Part shown: piece by piece, positions 53,878 through 62,552 of the stretch
Position numbering within the stretch: the stretch's first letter is position 1
How the letters are laid out: every line of letters starts with the position of its first letter
Source: Micromonospora vinacea
GTDB taxonomy: Bacteria > Actinomycetota > Actinomycetes > Mycobacteriales > Micromonosporaceae
Direction: 5' to 3'
Length of the DNA: 64,000 bases
Assembly: GCF_015751785.1 (NCBI RefSeq)
Contig: NZ_JADOTY010000001.1
Coordinates: 4,774,001 to 4,838,000, forward strand
Translations under genes and position numbers: made by a program
The notes under the pieces: generated by a model
Told to the model about the DNA's origin: nothing
Seen by the model: only the letters and a program-made list of their open reading frames with translations
Databases searched by the model: none

Positions 53878-54644
53878 GTGCCCGGTAGTGCGGTGGCGGC
53901 CCGGCGACGCCGCTCGTGGTGCATCAGGGCCGCGAACAGCAGGCCGATGCCGGTCCAGAGCACCACCTGGGTGCCGAGCGAGGCCAGCCGGAAGTCCCAC
54001 AGCAGCGTGGCGGGGAAGTCCGCCGGAACCTCCTGGAAGGACGGCATCACCACGTACGACACTGCCGTGACCAGGAGGAACCCGCCCACGGCCGCGGCGG
54101 CGCGCAGCCACGGCGGCGCCTGGGCGCCGACCGACCGGTAGCCCAGCGAGCCGGCCCACACGGCCACCAGCCCGAGCACCACCATCAACAGGTAGGTGAC
54201 GGTCCGCTGGTCGATGGTGGCCGGGTCGCCGACCGCCGGCGGGTTCGCCGGGTACTTGAGGAACGGCACGATCACCGCGCCGAGCAGCGCCGCGCCGGCC
54301 AGCAGCAGGCCCGACCGCCCGTCGTCGTCGCCGCGCCGCCGCCGGGACAGCAGGACGTACGCCGTGGCCAGCAGGCCACCCATCGCGGCCCCGAACAGGC
54401 CGGTGGCCAGGAACAGGCCGCCGCGCTGACCCGTCCGGCCGACCAGGGCGTCCTCGTGATCGTGCGCACCAGCGGCGGGCTCGGCGTGCGTCGCCGCCTC
54501 CTCGATGGCGATGGCCGCCTCGACGTGCGGTTCGCCGGCGACGTACGCGAACGCCCCGGCCAGCAGGCCGGCGATCAGGCCGGCGAGCAGCCCGCGGACG
54601 AGGACGGCGAGGAACGGGGGAGCGGTGGTGGTGTTCAGTGGCAC
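53874..54644 (-). CDS. cbtA: CbtA-family cobalt transporter subunit
   Basis: This 256-residue membrane protein matches the predicted cobalt transporter CbtA: an N-terminal membrane segment LVRGLLAGLIAGLLAGAFAYVAGEP, a histidine/aspartate-rich exposed loop (THAEPAAGAHDHED), then four more segments (GLFGAAMGGLLATAYVLL, VVLGLVAVWAGSLGY, AVGGFLLVTAVSYVV) with the SFQEVPADFPATLLWDFR loop. GTG 54644 overlaps the cbtB stop by ten bases. Uptake of cobalt for cobalamin fits the riboswitch upstream. The family assignment is by recognisable loop sequences and cbtB pairing. Confidence 0.9.
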   Translation of the reverse strand: MPLNTTTAPPFLAVLVRGLLAGLIAGLLAGAFAYVAGEPHVEAAIAIEEAATHAEPAAGAHDHEDALVGRTGQRGGLFLATGLFGAAMGGLLATAYVLLSRRRRGDDDGRSGLLLAGAALLGAVIVPFLKYPANPPAVGDPATIDQRTVTYLLMVVLGLVAVWAGSLGYRSVGAQAPPWLRAAAAVGGFLLVTAVSYVVMPSFQEVPADFPATLLWDFRLASLGTQVVLWTGIGLLFAALMHHERRRRAATALPGT

Positions 54645-54838
54645 GGGACGCCCAGCAGGTGCCGGCCGTCGTGCATCAGTTCGTGAAGGTACATCCCACT
54701 GCGCGACACCGCCCCCTGGTCGAAGGCGACGAGGTACGCCAGCAGGGTGAGCACGGCAACGGTCGCGAGAGCCGTCCACAGGAGACGGGCACTGCCAGCG
54801 GGGTGCACCACCGGCTGGCTGGAAGCGGAGCTAGACAT
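54635..54838 (-). CDS. cbtB: CbtB-family small cobalt transporter subunit
   Basis: This 67-residue protein has a single membrane helix (WTALATVAVLTLLAYLVAFDQG) followed by the family's conserved histidine-rich C-terminal tail (YLHELMHDGRHLLGVPCH), which should coordinate cobalt. The ATG at 54838 lies 11 bases after GGGGAGG (54850-54856). It is the first gene after the cobalamin riboswitch and overlaps cbtA. Confidence 0.92.
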   Translation of the reverse strand: MSSSASSQPVVHPAGSARLLWTALATVAVLTLLAYLVAFDQGAVSRSGMYLHELMHDGRHLLGVPCH

Positions 54839-54882
54839 GAATACACGAACCTCCCCAGGGATGACGCGTCCCCATCGCAAGG

Positions 54883-54992
54883 CTGCGGACGACCGAGCGT
54901 CCTGGCTCGCGGCACCCCGGTTGTGGTTGGGGAACCGCTCACAGTGGCGCGACCGCGCCGGATTCACACCGGCTTCCCTCGCGTCGCCGCAG
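54883..54992 (-). ncRNA. Cobalamin (B12) riboswitch upstream of cbtBA
   Basis: On the minus strand the core reads GGGAAGCCGGTGTGAATCC (54978-54960), CGCCACTGTGAGC (about 54950-54938) and the B12-box-like GAGCCAGGACGCTCGG (about 54908-54893). The ends pair as CTGCGGCGAC with GTCGTCCGCAG to form P1. All hallmark elements of the cobalamin aptamer are in order. No U-run terminator separates it from the cbtB ribosome site, so translational control by SD masking is likelier. B12 would repress cobalt import. The exact 5' edge is uncertain. Confidence 0.92.
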
Positions 54993-55174
54993 ATAGTGGG
55001 TCGACGGTATCGGTGCCGCCTCAGGCGGTCAACCCGGACCCCGCGCACCGAACGCGGCCCCACCGATCGGTCCACGAGCCGACCGGGCCGCAGGGTGCCG
55101 GCGGATTCGTCAGACCAAAAGGCGACAATGCCGGAAGCCGGCAGTGGCGCGCGTTCCGCGACTCGTGAACACTC

Positions 55175-55188
55175 TGTTACCGCTAACA
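55175..55188. promoter_or_regulatory. LacI-type palindromic operator before the lactonase gene
   Basis: TGTTACCGCTAACA has arms TGTTA and TAACA and a central CG. It lies about 106 bases upstream of the amidohydrolase GTG. The same arms recur at 56206-56219, before the sugar permease gene. Confidence 0.65.
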
Positions 55189-55293
55189 TGGTCAACCTGC
55201 CAGATCGGCTCTGTGGCTCCGGGTCGACCCGGGGGGTTCGATCAGCGGCGGGGCGGGGTGCGGGGTGGACGAACAAACAGCAGGACGGGTCCG

Positions 55294-56172
55294 GTGACGA
55301 CCGGCGAGGTCGCGCGACGACCGGGCATCGTCGACGCGCACCATCACCTCTGGGTTCGGGCGCGGCACCCACAGCCCTGGATCGATCCGCACACCATGGC
55401 AGCGATCGACGACGACTTCACGCCGGTCGAGCTCGCCCCGGCGACCCGGGCCGCCGGGGTCACCCGGACCGTGGTCGTGCAGTCCGTCGCCGTCCGGTCC
55501 GAGACGCCCGAGCTGCTCGGCATCGCTGCCGACGACCCACTCGTCGCCGGGGTCGTCGGCTGGGTCGACCTCACCGCCACCGACGTCGGCCGCCGCCTCG
55601 ACCGGCTACGGAAGGTGCGCGGCGGCGAACGGCTGGTCGGGATCCGCCACCTGGTCCAGTCCGAGCCTGATCCGACCTATCTGGACCGTCCGGACGTGCG
55701 GCGGAGCATCGCCGCGGTCGGTGCCGCCGGCCTCGCCTTCGACCTCCTGGTGCGTCATCGTCAGCTGCCCGCCGCCACCCGGCTCGTCCGCGACCTGCCC
55801 CAGGTGCGGTTCGTCCTCGACCACCTCGGCAAGCCCCCGCTCGGGCACGCCGATCTCGGTGACTGGCACCGCGATCTGCGGGCGCTCGCGGCCGAGCCCA
55901 ACACGACGGCGAAGCTCTCCGGCCTGGTGACCGAGGTGGACGCCGCGTCCTGGACGACGGCCGACCTGCGGCCCGCTGTCGAGCACGCCCTCGACGTGTT
56001 CGGGCCGGATCGGCTGATGTTCGGCTCGGACTGGCCGGTCTGCCTGCTGGCCACCTCGTACGCCCGCTGGGTCTCGGTCCTCGGTGACCTGCTGGATCCG
56101 CTGTCCGAGGACGAGCGGGCGGCGATCTGGAGCCAGACCGCCGGTCGGGTGTACCAGTTGGCCCCGTCCTGA
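55294..56172 (+). CDS. Amidohydrolase, probable L-fucono-1,5-lactonase
   Basis: This 292-residue TIM-barrel protein belongs to amidohydrolase family 2. It has an N-terminal metal-binding VDAHHHLW, RHLVQSE, LDHLGKPP, AKLSGLV and the C-terminal MFGSDWPVC. This pattern is seen in L-fuconolactonases and related sugar lactonases (COG3618). In the non-phosphorylating L-fucose route such an enzyme opens L-fucono-1,5-lactone to L-fuconate. The neighbouring fucD, dehydrogenase and sugar transporter genes support this. GTG 55294 starts it; earlier frames are low-complexity. Related L-rhamnonate or galactonolactone specificities cannot be excluded. Confidence 0.82.
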   Translation: MTTGEVARRPGIVDAHHHLWVRARHPQPWIDPHTMAAIDDDFTPVELAPATRAAGVTRTVVVQSVAVRSETPELLGIAADDPLVAGVVGWVDLTATDVGRRLDRLRKVRGGERLVGIRHLVQSEPDPTYLDRPDVRRSIAAVGAAGLAFDLLVRHRQLPAATRLVRDLPQVRFVLDHLGKPPLGHADLGDWHRDLRALAAEPNTTAKLSGLVTEVDAASWTTADLRPAVEHALDVFGPDRLMFGSDWPVCLLATSYARWVSVLGDLLDPLSEDERAAIWSQTAGRVYQLAPS

Positions 56173-56200
56173 CGCGGCAGCGGCTTCCGAGCTGGGGACA

Positions 56201-56224
56201 TAGCATGTTATCGATAACATGCTA
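56201..56224. promoter_or_regulatory. 24-bp perfect palindrome, operator of the sugar ABC operon
   Basis: Arms TAGCATGTTATC and GATAACATGCTA are exactly complementary around the central CG. The inner TGTTATCGATAACA matches the site at 55175-55188 in its half-sites and CG centre, the pattern of LacI-family operators. It lies in the 319-base spacer before the permease gene, which otherwise shows only three TGGCAA words (56282-56335) and no clear promoter. Confidence 0.8.
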
Positions 56225-56491
56225 GGGGCGGCGGTCGATGTTGTTTGGTCGGACGAATGCGTTCGACGGTGCAGGTAACGATGGCAAAACATGCCCGCAA
56301 GACCTTGGCAACATACGTGAATGCGTGGCAAGGTAACGCCTGATCGTGGGAAACATCCGACCTATCTCCACGGTTGTGTGGGCACCTGGCCGCACTGCCA
56401 TCCGAGCGGGGTCGGTCGCTCACAGGCGTACGGCTCGTCGGCGGGTCCCCGTCGGACGCCGGCGCCGCGCTTGGGGAGGTCAGGTCCGACG

Positions 56492-57499
56492 ATGAGTAGC
56501 GCCGAGGCAACCGCCGGCACGCAGCGCGGCGAACTCAGCGACTGGTTCCGGGAACGGATCTCCCACGCCGTCTCCGAGTTCACCGCCGCGACCGCCCTGG
56601 TCGTCCTGTTCATCGCCCTGACCTTCGCGAGTCCCTACTTCCTGACAGCGGACAACCTCTTCAACATCGGCGCCCAGACGGCGGTGATCGCGATCATCGC
56701 CACGGCCCAGACGATGGTCATCATCACGAAGGGCATCGACCTGTCCGTCGGGTCGGTCGCCGCGCTCGCCGGCGTGCTGGGCGCGATGGTCGTGCGCGAC
56801 CTCGGCTTCTCGATCTGGGCGGCGACGGCGGTCGCGATCGGCGTCGGCGCGCTGGCCGGGCTGTTGAACGGGTTGCTGGTGACAGTGGCCCGGATTCCAC
56901 CGTTCATCGCGACGCTGGGAACGATGTCGGTGGGCCGCGGCCTCGTCTTCATCATCACCGGAGCGGTCGGCGTCTACGGCCTGCCCCGATCCTTCCAACT
57001 ACTCGGCAACGGGCAGATCCTCGGCATCCCGTTCGCCGTGGTGATCACCGTCCTGGTCGCCGTCGGGGTCGCGTTCCTGCTCTCCCAGACACGATTCGGG
57101 CAGTACACCTACGCGATGGGCTCCAATCTGGAGGCCGCCCGCCGCTCCGGCATCCGGGTGGGACGGCACCTGACCGGGGTGTACGTGCTGGCCGGCGTGC
57201 TGGTCGGGCTCGGCGGCATGATCGCCGCGTCCCGGGTCAACTCCGGCCAGCCCAACTACGGCATCTCGCTGGAGCTCGACGTCATCGCCGCCGCGGTCAT
57301 CGGCGGTGCCAGCCTGTTCGGCGGGCAGGGCCGGATCGTCGGGACCATCATCGGCGCGTTCCTCATCGCCCTGGTCCGCAACGGCGCCGTCCTGCTCGAC
57401 ATCAGCATCCACTACCAGCAGGTGATCGTCGGCGTGATCATCTGGGCCGCCGTCTACTTCGACCAGTACCGCCGCCGGCGGCTGGAATCACGGGGTTGA
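56492..57499 (+). CDS. Sugar ABC transporter permease (RbsC-like)
   Basis: This 335-residue permease is of the ribose/xylose/rhamnose type: about nine hydrophobic segments, with TLTFASPYFLTADNLFNI-like N terminus, ITKGIDLSVGSVAALAG, GLLNGLLVTVARIPPFIATLGTMSVGRG and AAAVIGGASLFGGQGRIVGT. The ATG 56492 follows GGGAGG at distance. It is the first gene of a coupled set (permease, binding protein, ATPase, dehydrogenase). L-fucose is the likely substrate from context. Confidence 0.9.
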   Translation: MSSAEATAGTQRGELSDWFRERISHAVSEFTAATALVVLFIALTFASPYFLTADNLFNIGAQTAVIAIIATAQTMVIITKGIDLSVGSVAALAGVLGAMVVRDLGFSIWAATAVAIGVGALAGLLNGLLVTVARIPPFIATLGTMSVGRGLVFIITGAVGVYGLPRSFQLLGNGQILGIPFAVVITVLVAVGVAFLLSQTRFGQYTYAMGSNLEAARRSGIRVGRHLTGVYVLAGVLVGLGGMIAASRVNSGQPNYGISLELDVIAAAVIGGASLFGGQGRIVGTIIGAFLIALVRNGAVLLDISIHYQQVIVGVIIWAAVYFDQYRRRRLESRG

Positions 57500-57539
57500 C
57501 ATGCCATTCCGAGAGTCCGAACGAGGAAGGACACACACC

Positions 57540-58592
57540 ATGGCACACACCACCACCAGCCGGCGGACGCGAGGACGACTCCTGCGCGCGCAGGCGATCC
57601 TGGCCGCGGCCGCGGCGACCGCTCTGCTCAGCGCCTGCGGCGGGGTCGAGGTCCGAGACGGCGGCGACGGCGCGACCAAGGACGCGAGCGGCCCGCTGAA
57701 GCTCGCCGTCGTACCCAAGGCGGTCGGGGCCGACTACTGGAACACCGTCAAGGCGGGCGCGGAGTGCGCCGCGCAGCGCGCGGGGGACGTCACCGTCCAG
57801 TGGGACGGGGTGACCACCGAGACCGACGTCGAGGGCCAGGTCAACCTGATCCAAAACTTCGTCACCAAGAAGGTCGACGGCATCGTCTACGCGGCGACCG
57901 ACTCCAGCGCGCTGGCACCCGCCACCGACAAGGCGCTCAGCGCCAACATCCCGGTCGCCATGATCGACTCTGGCACCGACCCGCAGCCGTCTGCGGTGCC
58001 CCTCTTCGCCACCGACAACCGTGCGTCGGCAACCGAGGCGGCGAAGCTGCTCGCCACCGAACTCGGCCCCGGCAACCACGAGGTGGCACTCGTCGAGTTC
58101 CAGCCCGGATCGCAGACCAACACCGAGCGGGTCGACGGCTTCAAGGCCGGCCTCGCCCAGTACCCCAACCTGAAGCTGGTCGGCCAGCAGCCGAGCCGCA
58201 GTGACGTCAACGAGGCCCGCCGCGTCACCGAGAACATCCTCACCGCCAACCCCAAGCTCGCCGGCGTCTTCGCGGCCAACGAGCCGAGCGTGCTCGGCGC
58301 GGCGCAGGCCATCCAGGCGGCCGGCAAGTCCGGCAAGGTGGTCATCATCGGCTGGGACGCCGCCCCGGACGAGATCGCCGGGGTGCGCAACGGCCAGATC
58401 TCCGCGCTGGTCGTGCAGAACCCGTTCAAGATGGGCTACTTCGGCGTCGACAAGATGGTCAAGCACCTCCGGGACAAGGCTCCGCTGGCATCGGCCGACA
58501 CCGGCGTCACGTTCGTCACCAAGGAGAACATCGACTCGGCGGAGATCAAGGCGGTGCTCGAGCCCAGCTGCGCCAACCCACCGGTGCAGTGA
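57540..58592 (+). CDS. Sugar ABC transporter substrate-binding lipoprotein
   Basis: This 350-residue type I binding protein (Peripla_BP_4) has a lipoprotein signal ending in LLSAC (Cys about 35). The mature part has KLAVVPKAVGADYWNTVKAG, VDGIVYAATDSSALAPATD, VAMIDSGTDPQ, FAANEPSVLGAAQAI and GWDAAPDEIAGVRNGQI, as in rhamnose/ribose-type binding proteins. I take ATG 57540, eight bases after AGGAAGGA. An ATG at 57501 would add 13 residues before the signal. Its stop overlaps the ATPase start. Confidence 0.9.
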   Translation: MAHTTTSRRTRGRLLRAQAILAAAAATALLSACGGVEVRDGGDGATKDASGPLKLAVVPKAVGADYWNTVKAGAECAAQRAGDVTVQWDGVTTETDVEGQVNLIQNFVTKKVDGIVYAATDSSALAPATDKALSANIPVAMIDSGTDPQPSAVPLFATDNRASATEAAKLLATELGPGNHEVALVEFQPGSQTNTERVDGFKAGLAQYPNLKLVGQQPSRSDVNEARRVTENILTANPKLAGVFAANEPSVLGAAQAIQAAGKSGKVVIIGWDAAPDEIAGVRNGQISALVVQNPFKMGYFGVDKMVKHLRDKAPLASADTGVTFVTKENIDSAEIKAVLEPSCANPPVQ

Positions 58593-59410
58593 TGGGCGGC
58601 ATTCCCACGGCCACCGCCGACAGCGATCAGCAACCCACCGAGACGGAACCGCCGGTCCTCGAAGCCCGCGGCATCGTCAAGCGGTTCGGGCACGTCGAGG
58701 CGTTGCGTGGTGCCGACTTCACGGTCCGCCGCGGCGAGGTCGTCGCGCTGATCGGCGACAACGGCGCCGGCAAGAGCACCCTGATCAAGACTCTGTCCGG
58801 TGTGCATCCGCCGGACGAGGGCGAGATCCGGGTCGGCGGCCGTCCGGTCCAGTTCTCCACCCCGGTCGATGCCCGACAGGCCGGGGTGGAGACCGTCTAC
58901 CAGGACCTCGCCGTCGCCGACGACCTCAGCGTGGCCGCCAACCTCTATCTCGGCCGGGAGATCCTGCGCTCCGGACCACTCGGCCGGCTCGGACTGTTGG
59001 ACAAGCGCGCCATGCGCCACGGCGCCGCCGCCGCCCTCGACGAACTGGGCGTACGGATCCCCCGGGTCACCACGCCGATCGCGATGCTCTCCGGCGGGCA
59101 ACGACAGTGCGTCGCGGTGGCCCGCGCCATCATCTGGGCGACAAACGTGGTCATCCTCGACGAGCCCACCGCGGCGCTGGGCGTCGTCCAGACCGGGCGG
59201 GTGCTCGACGTCGTGCGGCGTGCCCGTGACGCCGGCATGTCGGTGGTACTGGTGAGCCACAACATGCCGCAGGTGCTCGAGATCGCCGACCGGGTCGAGG
59301 TGCTGCGCCTCGGTCGACGAGCAGCCCAACTCCGTGCCGACGAGGTCACCACCGACGACCTGGTCGCGGCGATGACCGGCAGCACCAGCGCGGATCGGGA
59401 CGAGCGGTGA
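58592..59410 (+). CDS. Sugar ABC transporter ATP-binding protein (single domain)
   Basis: This 272-residue ATPase has Walker A GDNGAGKST, Q-loop VYQDLAVADDLSV, signature LSGGQRQCVAVARA, Walker B VVILDEPTAALG and H-loop LVSHNM. Typical RbsA/XylG ATPases have two such domains in about 500 residues. Here a single domain must homodimerise, as in FrcA-type systems. ATG 58592 overlaps the TGA before it (TGATG); a GTG at 58589 is also possible. Its stop overlaps the dehydrogenase start by four bases. Confidence 0.9.
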   Translation: MGGIPTATADSDQQPTETEPPVLEARGIVKRFGHVEALRGADFTVRRGEVVALIGDNGAGKSTLIKTLSGVHPPDEGEIRVGGRPVQFSTPVDARQAGVETVYQDLAVADDLSVAANLYLGREILRSGPLGRLGLLDKRAMRHGAAAALDELGVRIPRVTTPIAMLSGGQRQCVAVARAIIWATNVVILDEPTAALGVVQTGRVLDVVRRARDAGMSVVLVSHNMPQVLEIADRVEVLRLGRRAAQLRADEVTTDDLVAAMTGSTSADRDER

Positions 59411-60426
59411 CGTCGGTCGTCCAGCGGGGCGCCCGCGATCCCGCCCGTCGGGCGACCGCGAACGCCGACCGGTCGCCGCTGCGGCTGAGCCCACTGGGCT
59501 TCGGTGCCTCGCAGGGCGGCAATCTCTACCGGGCGACGTCCGACGAGCAGTTCGCCGCCGCTGTGGACACCGCGTGGGCAGGTGGCATCCGATACTTCGA
59601 CACGGCACCGCACTACGGGCTGGGCCTGTCCGAACGACGGCTGGGCGCGGCCCTACGCTCCCGCCCACGCGGCGAGTACGTGGTCTCGACGAAGGTCGGC
59701 CGGCTGCTCGTGCCGTCGCCGGAGACGGCGCACCAGCGTGACCCGGAGGGGTTCGACGTTCCCGCCGACCATCGCCGGGTCTGGGACTTCAGCCGCGACG
59801 GCGTACGCCGTTCGCTGGAGGCGAGCCTTCGGCGCACCGGCCTGGACCGGATCGACGTGGTGTATCTGCACGACCCGGACGAGCACTGGGAGCAGGCCGC
59901 GTACGAGGCGATCCCGGCGTTGGTGGAGCTGCGGGAGCAGGGCGTGATCGGCGCCGTCGGCGCGGGGATGAACCAGTCGGCGATGCTGGCCCGCTTCGTG
60001 GCGGAGACCGACGTGGACGTGGTGATGTGCGCCGGCCGGTACACCCTGCTGGAGCAGGGCGCGTTGACCGACCTGCTGCCCGTCGCGCAGGCCCGCCGCG
60101 TCGGCGTGGTGATCGCCGGGGTCTACAACTCCGGGCTGCTGGCCCGGGACGTGCCGACGACCGACGCCGTCTACGACTACCGGCAGGCGCCGGCCGAGGT
60201 GATCGACCAGGCCCGCCGGATAGCGCGGGTCTGTCAGACGTACGGCGTCACGCTGCCCCAGGCGGCGTTGGCGTTCGTCCGTCGTCACCCGGCCGTGGTC
60301 TCGACGGTGGTCGGCATACGGGACGAGGCCCAGGCGACCGAGACCCTGCGCCGATCCGACGTCGACGTCCCGGATCAGCTCTGGGCGGCGTTGTACGACG
60401 AAGGGCTGCTCGACGTGCAGTCGTGA
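59407..60426 (+). CDS. Aldo/keto reductase, probable L-fucose dehydrogenase
   Basis: This 339-residue TIM-barrel oxidoreductase belongs to the AKR group that includes L-fucose/D-arabinose dehydrogenase and pyridoxal 4-dehydrogenase. It has LGFGASQGGNLYR, the catalytic Asp/Tyr in RYFDTAPHYGLGLSER, the lysine in VVSTKVGRLL and HDPDEHW. With NAD(P) it would oxidise L-fucose to L-fuconolactone, the first step of the non-phosphorylating route, feeding the lactonase and FucD. GTG 59407 overlaps the ATPase stop (GTGA). It ends nine bases before the convergent GntR gene. Confidence 0.87.
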   Translation: MTSVVQRGARDPARRATANADRSPLRLSPLGFGASQGGNLYRATSDEQFAAAVDTAWAGGIRYFDTAPHYGLGLSERRLGAALRSRPRGEYVVSTKVGRLLVPSPETAHQRDPEGFDVPADHRRVWDFSRDGVRRSLEASLRRTGLDRIDVVYLHDPDEHWEQAAYEAIPALVELREQGVIGAVGAGMNQSAMLARFVAETDVDVVMCAGRYTLLEQGALTDLLPVAQARRVGVVIAGVYNSGLLARDVPTTDAVYDYRQAPAEVIDQARRIARVCQTYGVTLPQAALAFVRRHPAVVSTVVGIRDEAQATETLRRSDVDVPDQLWAALYDEGLLDVQS

Positions 60427-60435
60427 GGCCGGCCG

Positions 60436-61158
60436 TCAGGACCGGGTCGTCTCGATGCTCGCGTCGGCGTCGTCGGGCAACCCCTGCAACGACTCCTCCA
60501 CGCCGATCAGGTGGTTGGCCATCCGGGTACGCGCCCGCTCCGGGTCGCGTGCCACCAGCGCCTTCAGGATCGCCACGTGTTCGTCATGGGTCCGCAGGTC
60601 CGCCCCCTCCTCGTGCAGACTCCGCCAGAGCCGCCCGCGGATGGTGCGCCCGGCGAACGCTTCGATCAGGCCGACGAGCACCGGATTCTCGGCGTGCACC
60701 GCGATGATCCGGTGAAAGGCGATGTCGATCTCCATGATCCGCTCGTGGTCCGGCGGCGACTGGCCGATCAGCCGGGCCGCCTCGTCGAGCAGGTCACCCG
60801 CCTGGGCCAGCGCCTCGTCGGTGATCCTGGTCGCCGCCAGGCAGGCGGCCTCGCACTCCAGCAGCCGGCGAACGGTGTGGATGTGCCGGGGGTCGCCCTG
60901 ACCCTGGAAGTCGACCACGAAACCCATCGGGGCCAGCAGTTGTGGCGCGTCGAGGTTGGTGACGTAGGTGCCGTCGCCCTGGCGGATGTTGACGATGCCG
61001 AGGATCGACAGCGCCGACATCCCCTCGCGCAGCGAGCCCCGCGAGACACCGAGCTGCTCGGCGAGGTCCTTCTCGATGGGCAACCGGTCACCGGGCCTGA
61101 ACTGCCCTTCGAGGATCATCCGCTTGATGCCGTTGACCACTTCGTCAGTGCGAGACAT
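60436..61158 (-). CDS. GntR-family regulator (FadR subfamily)
   Basis: This 240-residue protein has an N-terminal GntR winged helix (residues 5-70, GQFRPGDRLPIEKDLAEQLGVSRGSLREGMSALSILGIV). An all-helical FadR-type C-terminal domain (FCD) follows, with metal/ligand residues in DIAFHRIIAVHAENP and HDEHVAILKAL. It probably senses a sugar acid such as fuconate. It is convergent with the dehydrogenase gene. An AAAGG ribosome site precedes ATG 61158, and just 22 bases upstream an IS607-family element ends, so its native promoter may have been displaced. The two palindromes found nearby look LacI-type, so its operator is not certain. Confidence 0.9.
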   Translation of the reverse strand: MSRTDEVVNGIKRMILEGQFRPGDRLPIEKDLAEQLGVSRGSLREGMSALSILGIVNIRQGDGTYVTNLDAPQLLAPMGFVVDFQGQGDPRHIHTVRRLLECEAACLAATRITDEALAQAGDLLDEAARLIGQSPPDHERIMEIDIAFHRIIAVHAENPVLVGLIEAFAGRTIRGRLWRSLHEEGADLRTHDEHVAILKALVARDPERARTRMANHLIGVEESLQGLPDDADASIETTRS

Positions 61159-61181
61159 GATCCGTTACCTTTCGGTGCGCT

Positions 61182-62552
61182 TTAGTGAGCGCATGATTGG
61201 TCGCTCCGCCTTGCGGTGGGGACGGTCCCGGTCTTGCCGGCGGATGCCGTGCCGGGTTCACGCTTCACAGCCACCTGCCCTCGTGCGAGGGTCTTCTGGT
61301 TGGCTCCACGTGCTGCCACCGAGCCACTCCCGGCGGTGGTGAACTCAGCCGCCAGGGCGGCCAGGTTGAGTGCGGCGTTGCGGTCACGGTCGATGACCAA
61401 TCCGCACGCCTCACAGTCGTACTCACGCTCGTGCAGGGCGAGCTTGGCTTTCACCGCGCCGCAACCCGAGCAGGTTTTCGAGGACGGATACCAGCGGTCG
61501 GCCACGAGCAACCGGCCGCCGTTCCACCTGGTCTTGTATGCCAACTGACGGCGGATCTCGGCGAACCCGGCATCAGCAATGTGCCGGGCCAGCCGCCGGT
61601 TGCGCAGCATGCCCACGACGTTCAGATCTTCGACAACGATGCTGCCGTGTTCGCGTGCCAGCCTCGTGGTGAGCTTGTGCAGCCCGTCGCGGCGCAGGTT
61701 CGCGACTCGCGCATGCGCACGACCAAGCCGGTCCGAAGCGCGTCGCCAACGGTTCGACGGGCGACAGCCGGTGCTCCGGTCGGGGCCGGACTTCCGCGAC
61801 AACACCCGACCCAACGCCCGCAGCCGGGCCTGCGAGGCGACGAGGTGGCGCGGGTTGTCGACCCGCTCACCGGTGGAAAGCACCGCAAGATGGGTGATCC
61901 CGAGATCCACACCCACCACCGAAGCGGGCTGGGCTGGTTGCCGTTCAGTCCGCTGCACCGCGACGGTGAACGAGACATGCCACCGTCCGCCGTCGCGGCG
62001 CACGGTCGCGGACATGATCCGCGCGGTTCCGCCCTCGACACGGCGGGCGAGCTTACGGGCGGATTCGTGCAGCTTCAACCGACCCAGCCTCGGCAGCACC
62101 ACGTGCCTACGGTCGGGCTCGACCCGGATCGCGCCGGTGGTGAACCGCACCGACGGTGTGCCATGGCGGCGGGACTTGAAGCGGGGGAAACCAACCCGCC
62201 TGCCGGCCCGCCCGCCGCTGCGGGAGTCAGCCCAGCTCTTCAGGCCGCGGGCGAGAGCGTCCAGGCCGGTGTTGAACGCCTCTTTCGACACCTCACCCCA
62301 CCATGGCGCCGCATCAGCCTTCGCAGCGTTCCACGCCTTGCGCAGCCCGGCGAGCGACCACGGCAACGACGGCGTCAGCAACTCATCCGGCACCCCATAC
62401 GAGCGCTCCGCCGCGCGCTGGTCCATGACCGCCCTGACCCGGGCGAGCGCCCAGTTGTGCGCCACCCGCGCAGCCCCGACGTGCGCATTCACGGCGCGTT
62501 CCTGACCCGGAGTCAGGTCGAGGGCAAACCGGTACGCCTGGATCGTCTTCAC
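61182..62552 (-). CDS. tnpB: TnpB, RuvC-family RNA-guided nuclease of an IS607 element
   Basis: This 456-residue protein has the N-terminal OrfB-type helix-turn-helix (IQAYRFALDLTPGQERAV) and a RuvC core with Asp216 (VVGVDLGITH), Glu308 (SIVVEDLNVVG) and Asp388/390 (DRDRNAALN). A zinc finger is formed by Cys361, Cys364, Cys380 and Cys383. All catalytic residues are present and the frame is open, so it should be an active nuclease guided by an omega RNA from its own 3' end. GTG 62552 overlaps the broken tnpA. The stop is within about 23 bases of the GntR start codon. Confidence 0.93.
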   Translation of the reverse strand: MKTIQAYRFALDLTPGQERAVNAHVGAARVAHNWALARVRAVMDQRAAERSYGVPDELLTPSLPWSLAGLRKAWNAAKADAAPWWGEVSKEAFNTGLDALARGLKSWADSRSGGRAGRRVGFPRFKSRRHGTPSVRFTTGAIRVEPDRRHVVLPRLGRLKLHESARKLARRVEGGTARIMSATVRRDGGRWHVSFTVAVQRTERQPAQPASVVGVDLGITHLAVLSTGERVDNPRHLVASQARLRALGRVLSRKSGPDRSTGCRPSNRWRRASDRLGRAHARVANLRRDGLHKLTTRLAREHGSIVVEDLNVVGMLRNRRLARHIADAGFAEIRRQLAYKTRWNGGRLLVADRWYPSSKTCSGCGAVKAKLALHEREYDCEACGLVIDRDRNAALNLAALAAEFTTAGSGSVAARGANQKTLARGQVAVKREPGTASAGKTGTVPTARRSDQSCAH

